From NCBI GenBank assembly GCA_964634645.1, contig CAZWKI010000034.1:1-10740 (forward strand): a stretch of 10,740 bases of DNA, in the 5' to 3' direction. The notes under the pieces are model-generated. The model was not told the DNA's origin. It was given only the letters and a program-made list of their open reading frames with translations, and made no database searches. The position numbers and the translations under genes are program-made. Of this stretch, positions 6,027-10,740 are shown piece after piece (position 1 is the stretch's first letter; every line of letters starts with the position of its first letter). Source of the DNA: CAZWKI01 sp964634645. Lineage in GTDB: Bacteria > Patescibacteriota > Patescibacteriia > UBA1558 > S5-K13.

Positions 6027-7019
6027 ATGAATTTGGAAAATATAGAAAAAATACTAAAAAACAAAGAAAAATATAGATTAAATCAGCTAAAAAAATGTAT
6101 ATTCCAAGACCTAATAGAGGACTGGGGAGATGCAAAAACACTATCAAAAGACCTAAGGGAAGAGCTAAGTAATTCTTGCTCTCTTTTTATAAATGCAAAA
6201 ATAAGTAATTTCGGAGATACAAAAAAAGCACTTATCACTCTTTCTGATAATACAAAAATAGAAACCGTTCTTCTGTCTCATAAAGATAATAGAAATACTG
6301 TTTGTGTTTCGTCTCAAGTCGGATGCCCAATGAAATGTGAGTTTTGTGCAACAGGAAAAATGGGCTTTATAAGAAATTTAAATAAATATGAAATAATAGA
6401 ACAAGTGCTCTTATTTGCAAGATTGCTCAAAAAACAAAATGAAAAAATCACAAATATAGTATATATGGGAATGGGCGAGCCATTTTTAAATTACGAAAAC
6501 GTAATTGAATCAATAAAAATCTTAAATGACAATAATGCTTTTAATATTGGAGCAAGAAAAATTTCTATATCAACATGTGGCATAACAGAAGGAATTTTGA
6601 AACTTTCAAATGAAAAAATGCAAATCAATTTAGCAATATCGCTTCACGCTCCAACGAATCTACTGCGAAACAAATTAATGCCAGTAAATAAAAAATACAG
6701 TATAGAGATAATATTGAAGGCTGTTGATGTTTATATAGAAAAAACAAATCGCAGAGTAATGTTTGAGTATGTCATGATAAAAGATGTAAACGACTCTAAA
6801 GAATATGCCATAGAGCTATCTAAACTAATGAAAAAAACACTTTATATGCTAAACATAATAAAATACAATGAAACTGGCAATTTCAAGGCAACAGATGATA
6901 AAAAAATAACTGAATTTATACAAATATTACATGATAATGGTGTAAAATTAACGCTTAGACACAGCTTTGGAAATGAAATAAAAGCAGCCTGTGGACAACT
7001 TGCCACAAACAATAAATAA
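6027..7019 (+). CDS. rlmN: 23S rRNA (adenine2503-C2) methyltransferase, radical SAM enzyme
   Basis: 330 residues from the ATG at 6027. RlmN methylates C2 of A2503 in 23S rRNA (and A37 of some tRNAs), tuning ribosome accuracy. Seen: an N-terminal accessory domain with KEKYRLNQLKKCIF; CVSSQVGCPMKCEFC, where C93 matches the Cys needed to resolve the intermediate and C100, C104 and C107 bind the 4Fe-4S cluster; GMGEPFLNYENV, the SAM region; ISLHAPTN; and the C-terminal RHSFGNEIKAACGQLA with C322, the methyl-carrier cysteine. An alternative in-frame ATG at 5970 would add 19 residues (mostly lysine) and overlap the exonuclease gene by 53 bases. I prefer 6027 because the family begins close to this helix and it lies 4 bases after the upstream stop. 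It is the last gene of its run and is followed by a terminator. Confidence 0.93.
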   Translation: MNLENIEKILKNKEKYRLNQLKKCIFQDLIEDWGDAKTLSKDLREELSNSCSLFINAKISNFGDTKKALITLSDNTKIETVLLSHKDNRNTVCVSSQVGCPMKCEFCATGKMGFIRNLNKYEIIEQVLLFARLLKKQNEKITNIVYMGMGEPFLNYENVIESIKILNDNNAFNIGARKISISTCGITEGILKLSNEKMQINLAISLHAPTNLLRNKLMPVNKKYSIEIILKAVDVYIEKTNRRVMFEYVMIKDVNDSKEYAIELSKLMKKTLYMLNIIKYNETGNFKATDDKKITEFIQILHDNGVKLTLRHSFGNEIKAACGQLATNNK

Positions 7020-7054
7020 AATAATATTTTATTTATATAAATATAAAAAACATT

Positions 7055-7084
7055 AAAAAATGGGCTTAAAAATGCCTATTTTTT
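7055..7084 (+). terminator. Intrinsic terminator after rlmN
   Basis: The arm AAAAAATGGGC (7055-7065) pairs with GCCTATTTTTT (7074-7084) over 11 positions with one G-T wobble, around an 8-base loop. The descending arm ends in a six-T run, followed by ATCTATTG. It lies 36 bases after the rlmN stop. The A-run on the ascending arm means it could also act on the other strand, though no gene faces it. Confidence 0.75.
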
Positions 7085-7131
7085 ATCTATTGACAGTATA
7101 AAAGTAGGAGAGTAGGGTAAAAGTATAAATA

Positions 7132-7155
7132 GCCGTCTTATTCTTAATGGCCGTC
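7132..7155 (+). repeat. Paired GCCGTC direct repeats upstream of the 7TM-protein gene
   Basis: GCCGTC occurs at 7132-7137 and again at 7150-7155, an 18-base period, in a gap otherwise almost free of G+C. The second copy directly precedes TATAAT at 7158-7163; another TATAAT lies at 7168-7173, twelve bases before the ATG at 7186. A perfect TTGACA at 7090-7095 has no good -10 at 16-18 bases. The arrangement could be a promoter region with two operator half-sites, but this is weak evidence. Confidence 0.25.
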
Positions 7156-7185
7156 ATTATAATAAAATATAATTAATATAAATAT

Positions 7186-7860
7186 ATGACAATTAGATTT
7201 ATAATCACAATTATTGTTGCTATATTTAATTTAATTCTAGCCCTTATAATATATAAAAAAAATAGAGGCAAGACAAAGTCTGTGTTGTATTTTATACTCT
7301 TTTGTATTTTTGCCTTTCTATGGTCTTCAAGCGTTGCCGCAACTTTTATTTCAAAAAACGAATTAACATATCTTTTATTTACCAAACTTTCATACTTATT
7401 TGCTGCTGAAATATTTATAATATTCTTACTTTTTTCTTTTGAATATCCTTATCAAATAACTAAACTTAATAAGTTTTTAACATTTATAGTTATTTTTTTA
7501 TCTATTATAATTTTTTATTCAATAGTATCTAATTGGTTGTTAATAAAAGTGGAAAAATTTCCATTTGGTTTTCACGAAATAGAAAACAAAATTCCTCTGT
7601 TATTATATGGAATATTTTTATTCTTTATTCTAATTTGTAGTTATGGTATTTTAATAAAAAAATATTTATCTGCAGAAGGGATAAATAAAAAAAGACTATT
7701 TATAATTATTATTGGTACATCCATACCTTTTATATTTGGATTAATATTTGATTGGTATGTCGTTTATGTCGGCAGATACGATCTTGATAGAAACGGCCCA
7801 TTATTCGCAATTCCATTAGACTTGTCGATAATGTATTTATTGTTTAAAAAAGATAACTAA
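7186..7860 (+). CDS. Seven-helix membrane protein resembling a histidine-kinase 7TM sensor domain, without kinase
   Basis: 224 residues with seven hydrophobic segments, at about 4-23, 33-54, 64-85, 96-116, 136-156, 170-190 and 205-220. The pattern resembles the N-terminal seven-helix sensory domain found in many bacterial histidine kinases: a first helix ending in YKKNRGKTK, a second with a central FLWSSS, a third with AAEIFIIFLLFSFEYP, and a last loop with NGPLFAIP. In those proteins the last helix leads into HisKA and ATPase domains. Here the protein stops two to four residues after helix 7 (KKDN, TAA) and no kinase follows in any frame. It is therefore either a free-standing sensor or membrane partner, or an unrelated seven-helix protein. 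It starts the run with the asparaginase-like (9-base gap) and deoxyribosyltransferase-like genes. There is no Shine-Dalgarno sequence. Confidence 0.6.
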   Translation: MTIRFIITIIVAIFNLILALIIYKKNRGKTKSVLYFILFCIFAFLWSSSVAATFISKNELTYLLFTKLSYLFAAEIFIIFLLFSFEYPYQITKLNKFLTFIVIFLSIIIFYSIVSNWLLIKVEKFPFGFHEIENKIPLLLYGIFLFFILICSYGILIKKYLSAEGINKKRLFIIIIGTSIPFIFGLIFDWYVVYVGRYDLDRNGPLFAIPLDLSIMYLLFKKDN

Positions 7861-7869
7861 AGATTCAAA

Positions 7870-8835
7870 ATGATTAAAATACTTACAATATTTTATGGGG
7901 GGACAGGAATTTTTGATAAAAAGGATGGTTTTATATATGTAGAAAAAGAAAGCGATCTTATATCCTGGGAATCAAAAATTCCAGAAATTTCACTTATAGC
8001 AGATACAAGAGACAATCTTATTATACAAAAGCAAAGAGAAACAATAGAAACAGATAGTGTTATAAAAATAGCCACACATATAAAAGAAAAAATAAAGGAA
8101 TATGATGGTGTTTTGATAATTCACGATGTAGATTCAATTCCAGTACTTGCAAATCAATTATTTTGGCTAATACAAAATCCCAAAAAACCAATTGTAATAA
8201 CGGGTTCTAATGTAATAGAACAAGAAACGGGCCTTTTAGCAGATTTATCTTTTAAGGCCAATCTAATAAATGCCGTTCAATTAATAAACAATGGCTTAAA
8301 ACAGATAAGTGTTATTTATGGAAATAGGGTTATAAAGGCTCCAAAAATTACAAGAAACGCACTTCATGATCTCAATATATTTGATTCTATCGATAATACA
8401 TATTCTGCCAAAATTGATTTTGGATTATCCATTGAAGTAGAAAATGAAACAAAAAAAGAAACAAAATATTACAATGAATTAAATGAAAATTTTCTTTTTT
8501 TTGAAACAATTCCCGAGTTAAAAACTCTAGATACAATCTTATCAAAAAATAGTGGGGTGGAAGCAATAATTTTCAAATCATGGCCAAATCAAATGATAAA
8601 TAGAGAAAAATTTGTAAAAATAATAAAATTAAGTCAAAAAAATAAAAAAATTCCGATATTATACAGTCCCGTTGGATTTAGTAAAGATTTTTTCAAACAA
8701 ACAGTTGTCACTGTAAGCAAAATAACTCCCGAGTGTCTCTGTGCTAAATTATCTTGGATATTAGGTCAAACAAAAGATGAACAAAAAATAAGGGAACTTC
8801 TAAAAGAAAACATTCAAGGAGAATTTTTTGAATAA
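7870..8835 (+). CDS. Asparaginase/glutaminase-fold protein with altered active-site motif
   Basis: 321 residues, the usual length for type I/II L-asparaginases, which hydrolyse Asn (or Gln) to the acid and ammonia. The N-terminal FYGGTG keeps the first catalytic threonine (Thr12). DGVLIIHDVDS (79-89) lies where the family has HGTDT, so the second catalytic threonine is Val87 while Asp88 is kept. TGSN (111-114) matches the family TGSQ, and Lys159 in KAPKITRN is placed like the catalytic lysine. The C-terminus TPECLCAKLSWILGQTKD closely follows the family end pattern. The serine-containing DS substrate loop after residue 44 is not recognisable (TRDNLIIQ). So the fold is well supported, but ordinary asparaginase activity is doubtful; it may bind a ligand or act on another amide. 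GatD is another relative, but no GatE is present. The next gene is 6 bases away. Confidence 0.72.
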   Translation: MIKILTIFYGGTGIFDKKDGFIYVEKESDLISWESKIPEISLIADTRDNLIIQKQRETIETDSVIKIATHIKEKIKEYDGVLIIHDVDSIPVLANQLFWLIQNPKKPIVITGSNVIEQETGLLADLSFKANLINAVQLINNGLKQISVIYGNRVIKAPKITRNALHDLNIFDSIDNTYSAKIDFGLSIEVENETKKETKYYNELNENFLFFETIPELKTLDTILSKNSGVEAIIFKSWPNQMINREKFVKIIKLSQKNKKIPILYSPVGFSKDFFKQTVVTVSKITPECLCAKLSWILGQTKDEQKIRELLKENIQGEFFE

Positions 8836-8841
8836 AAATAT

Positions 8842-9453
8842 ATGAAAATTTATTATTGCGCCAATTTAGAAAAATTCAAAGACAAATACTGGGAACAGAG
8901 ATATTTTTTAATAAATCAGCTGCTTGTAAAAAATGGCGTGAACCTACTTAGTAATATAGAAAAAGTTGTTACAAAAGGTGAAATTGAAGCAAGAAAAAGC
9001 ATCAGCTATGAACAGATTGAAGCTGTAATAATAGAGGGAACAGAAACTTTTAGCGATATGATTTATATTATTGCAACAGCGCTAGCTTATAAAAAACCCG
9101 TTTTATATTTAATGGAAAAAGGACATTTGATTCCAGAACAACTAGAATATATAAGAAAAGATGAAAATCTTGGAGAAAACTTCTTTTTAAAATTTTATAA
9201 GCCTGATAAAAAAAATATTGAAAGTATAATTCTTGATTTCTTAGAATTGTTAGAATCTGGAAATTTAATGCAAGAAAAAGTAAATGTAAAATTTACCCTA
9301 AGAATATCTCCCAGAATTGAAAGATATTTAAACTGGAAAGCGGTGGGAAACAAAAAAAGCAAAGCAAGATATTTAAGAGATTTGCTTGATAATTTTATGA
9401 AAGAAGATCCACAATACAAAACTTTTCTAAGAAAAATTCATACTAATTTCTAA
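8842..9453 (+). CDS. Nucleoside deoxyribosyltransferase-like Rossmann protein with ribbon-helix-helix-like C-terminus
   Basis: 203 residues in two parts. Residues 1 to about 137 resemble the nucleoside 2-deoxyribosyltransferase fold: start strand KIYYCAN, helix with RYFLINQLLVKNGVNLLS, a middle strand QIEAVIIEGTET, then a helix and strand TALAYKKPVLYL matching the family AxxxGKPV element. Where active enzymes carry the nucleophilic Glu before this helix, I read Ile (SDMIYIIAT), so catalysis is uncertain. Residues about 147-187 (strand VNVKFTLRISPRI, then helices ending in KSKARYLRDLLDNFMKED) look like a ribbon-helix-helix DNA-binding domain. That would make the protein a ligand-sensing regulator or a membrane- or partner-linked effector. 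It is the last gene of the run; no clear terminator follows. Both assignments rest on pattern reading only. Confidence 0.5.
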   Translation: MKIYYCANLEKFKDKYWEQRYFLINQLLVKNGVNLLSNIEKVVTKGEIEARKSISYEQIEAVIIEGTETFSDMIYIIATALAYKKPVLYLMEKGHLIPEQLEYIRKDENLGENFFLKFYKPDKKNIESIILDFLELLESGNLMQEKVNVKFTLRISPRIERYLNWKAVGNKKSKARYLRDLLDNFMKEDPQYKTFLRKIHTNF

Positions 9454-9465
9454 TATTACAAAAGC

Positions 9466-9494
9466 TTCACTTGATAACAAAAAACTGCTAAAAT
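9466..9494 (+). promoter_or_regulatory. Candidate promoter with -35, extended -10 and leaderless spacing
   Basis: TTCACT (9466-9471, four of six to the -35 consensus), a 17-base spacer ending in TGC, and TAAAAT at 9489-9494. An ATG follows six bases later at 9501, the same geometry as at rarA. Transcription from here would cross the short ORF region and serve the glycosyltransferase-Nudix gene at 9592 with a transcript leader of about 90 bases. Confidence 0.45.
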
Positions 9495-9500
9495 ACTTAT

Positions 9501-9591
9501 ATGAATAGAATATTTTGACTACAAACTTGCAAAGAGCAATAAAGCAAGAAATTATTTTTTTGGCAAAAAAACATCTAAAACAATAAAATAA
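9501..9591 (+). other. Tiny reading frame(s) between promoter and glycosyltransferase gene; possible broken small gene or leader peptide
   Basis: The ATG at 9501, six bases after a good -10, encodes only MNRIF before TGA. If one T of the TTTT run (9513-9516) is ignored, the frame becomes MNRIFDYKLAKSNK and continues as a Lys-rich peptide of 29 residues to the TAA at 9589-9591, which directly abuts the next ATG at 9592. It could be a frameshifted small gene, a leader peptide, or chance. I do not recognise the peptide. Confidence 0.25.
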
Positions 9592-10740
9592 ATGAGTAAA
9601 GTCAATATACTAAACGTCAATGTAGATAAAATAAACACAAAACAAACAATTGAAAAAATTGATTATTTTATAAATGACGAAAAACAGCATTATATAGTAA
9701 CCGTAAATCCAGAAATAATTCTTAAAACTATAAAAGACGAAAAATATAGAGGAATTATAAATAATGCCGACATCGTAACTCCTGACGGAGGTGGAATAAT
9801 TATTGGATCAATAATTTCAAATGACCCTATTTGGCATAGAGTTACTGGTGTAGACATGACTTACGAAATAATAAAACTTGCAGACAAAAATGGATATAAA
9901 ATTTTCTTGCTTGGAGCAAAAGAAGGATATGCTCAAATAGCAAAAACAAAAATAGAACTAAAATACAAAAACATACAAATTGTTGGCGCCGAAGAAGGAT
10001 TCAAAAATATAAAAAATATTAGCGAATCAGAAAATGAAGAAATTTTATCAAAAATAAACAAAAGCAAGGCGCAAATACTTTTAGTTGGATATGGTGCCCC
10101 ATTTCAAGAAAAATGGATTTACGAAAATCTAAACAAAATGCCAGGGGTTAAGCTGGCAATTGGGGTTGGCGGGACAATTGATTTCATGTCTGGCAAAATT
10201 CCTAGAGCACCAAAAATATTAAGAAAACTTTATTTAGAATGGGCTTGGAGATTGGCGATAGAACCAAATAGAATAAATAGAATATTAAATGCAATAATAT
10301 CTTTTCTATACAATCTAATAAAATGGAAAATACACACATTGAAACCACTGAGAGAAGTTGTGATTGGAGTTATACTAAACAATGATAATAAAATACTTTT
10401 AATTGACAGAGACTATGATAAAAATTATTGGCAATTGCCTCAAGGTGGTATAGAAAAAAATGAATCCCCAAAACAAGCGCTGCTGCGAGAGATGAAAGAA
10501 GAAGTTGGTCTAGAAAAATTGACAATTTTGGGAATTGCAAAAAAAATCAATAATTATTATTGGCCAATTCATTATATGGATAAGCAAAAAAAATCTTATG
10601 AAAAATTTTCTGGCCAAAAACAAATTATATATTTTTTGAGACAGACAGAAAAAGAAACTCCCAAATTAAATGAAGATTTTCATAAAAATTTCAAGTGGGT
10701 AGAAAAAGGTGAATTATTAAATACTGTCAATATAAATAGA
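9592..10740 (+). CDS. WecG/TagA/CpsF glycosyltransferase fused to RppH-like Nudix hydrolase (3' end outside window)
   Basis: 383 codons open to the window end. Residues 1 to about 245 form a complete WecG/TagA/CpsF domain, which in known members adds N-acetylmannosamine (or related sugar) to an undecaprenyl-linked glycan on the inner membrane face. Thr37 in VTVNPE and Asp65 in TPDGGGI match the substrate and catalytic residues of TagA; VGYGAPFQEKW, GVGGTIDFMSGKIPRAP and the C-terminal LEWAWRLAIEPNR follow. Residues about 253-383 are a Nudix domain with GVILNNDNKILLIDR, YWQLPQGG and a perfect Nudix box GX5EX7REXXEEXGX (Gly285, Glu291, Arg299, Glu300, Glu303, Glu304, Gly306). The LPQGG and GQKQ motifs resemble RppH-type dinucleotide or RNA pyrophosphohydrolases. 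The frame is continuous across the junction with no stop. An in-frame TAA immediately before fixes ATG 9592 as the earliest start. Nudix activity on the sugar nucleotide or on RNA caps are both possible. Confidence 0.85.
   Translation, partial: MSKVNILNVNVDKINTKQTIEKIDYFINDEKQHYIVTVNPEIILKTIKDEKYRGIINNADIVTPDGGGIIIGSIISNDPIWHRVTGVDMTYEIIKLADKNGYKIFLLGAKEGYAQIAKTKIELKYKNIQIVGAEEGFKNIKNISESENEEILSKINKSKAQILLVGYGAPFQEKWIYENLNKMPGVKLAIGVGGTIDFMSGKIPRAPKILRKLYLEWAWRLAIEPNRINRILNAIISFLYNLIKWKIHTLKPLREVVIGVILNNDNKILLIDRDYDKNYWQLPQGGIEKNESPKQALLREMKEEVGLEKLTILGIAKKINNYYWPIHYMDKQKKSYEKFSGQKQIIYFLRQTEKETPKLNEDFHKNFKWVEKGELLNTVNINR

Noticed and set aside
7173..7385. Minus-strand open frame over the start of the 7TM gene
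   Set aside because: It is antisense to a coherent seven-helix protein, with no independent support.
7870..8835. GatD subunit of the archaeal Glu-tRNA(Gln) amidotransferase
   Set aside because: There is no GatE neighbour, no N-terminal GatD extension, and the HGTDT catalytic motif is altered.
1..10740. Recoding of TGA (as in Gracilibacteria/Absconditabacteria)
   Set aside because: No conserved gene has an in-frame TGA, glycines use GGN codons, and the rarA break needs a frame change rather than stop readthrough.
1..10740. CRISPR arrays, tRNA or rRNA genes, insertion sequences
   Set aside because: No regularly spaced repeats, cloverleaf-like sequence, transposase or terminal inverted repeats were seen; gene-free gaps are all shorter than about 205 bases.

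Overview
The window is strongly A+T-rich. Every gene I can support lies on the + strand, packed in short co-directional runs with gaps of 4 to 9 bases inside runs. No start codon has a convincing Shine-Dalgarno sequence, and every visible stop is TAA. The proteins are mostly compact. This style, together with the mix of genes (compact RarA, RlmN, HD hydrolase, many small membrane proteins), suggests a Patescibacteria/CPR-type bacterium with the standard genetic code. That placement is inference; there is no rRNA or other phylogenetic marker here.

Layout: (1) 3-2448, a run of three genes: the C-terminal part of a thioredoxin-reductase-like flavoprotein, a membrane-anchored CapA-type metallophosphatase, and an unrecognised three-helix membrane protein with a cysteine-repeat tail. 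(2) 2508-3729, rarA (AAA+ recombination factor), driven by an extended -10 promoter placed so that its mRNA should be leaderless. It is split by an apparent one-base frameshift in an A-run. (3) 3828-4493, a single HD-domain phosphohydrolase, followed by a 202-base gap holding a strong hairpin and a possible promoter. (4) 4696-7019, a three-gene run: endonuclease IV/xylose-isomerase-like TIM barrel, DEDDh exonuclease ending in a possible sliding-clamp binding motif, and rlmN, closed by an intrinsic terminator at 7055-7084. (5) 7186-9453, a three-gene run that is the best candidate for something undescribed: a seven-helix membrane protein resembling a histidine-kinase sensor domain without a kinase, an asparaginase-fold protein with an altered active-site motif, and a deoxyribosyltransferase-like Rossmann protein with a ribbon-helix-helix-like C-terminus. 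(6) 9454-10740, a possible second leaderless promoter and tiny ORF, then an open reading frame running off the window that joins a complete WecG/TagA/CpsF glycosyltransferase to an RppH-like Nudix hydrolase.

How the genes may work together: runs 1 and 6 point to the cell surface and redox metabolism (CapA, TagA-like glycosyltransferase, thioredoxin reductase). RarA, the TIM barrel and the exonuclease point to DNA repair or processing, and RlmN to ribosome modification. Run 5 has the order of a sensing module (membrane sensor, ligand-binding enzyme fold, putative DNA-binding effector), but this is a hypothesis from domain content only.
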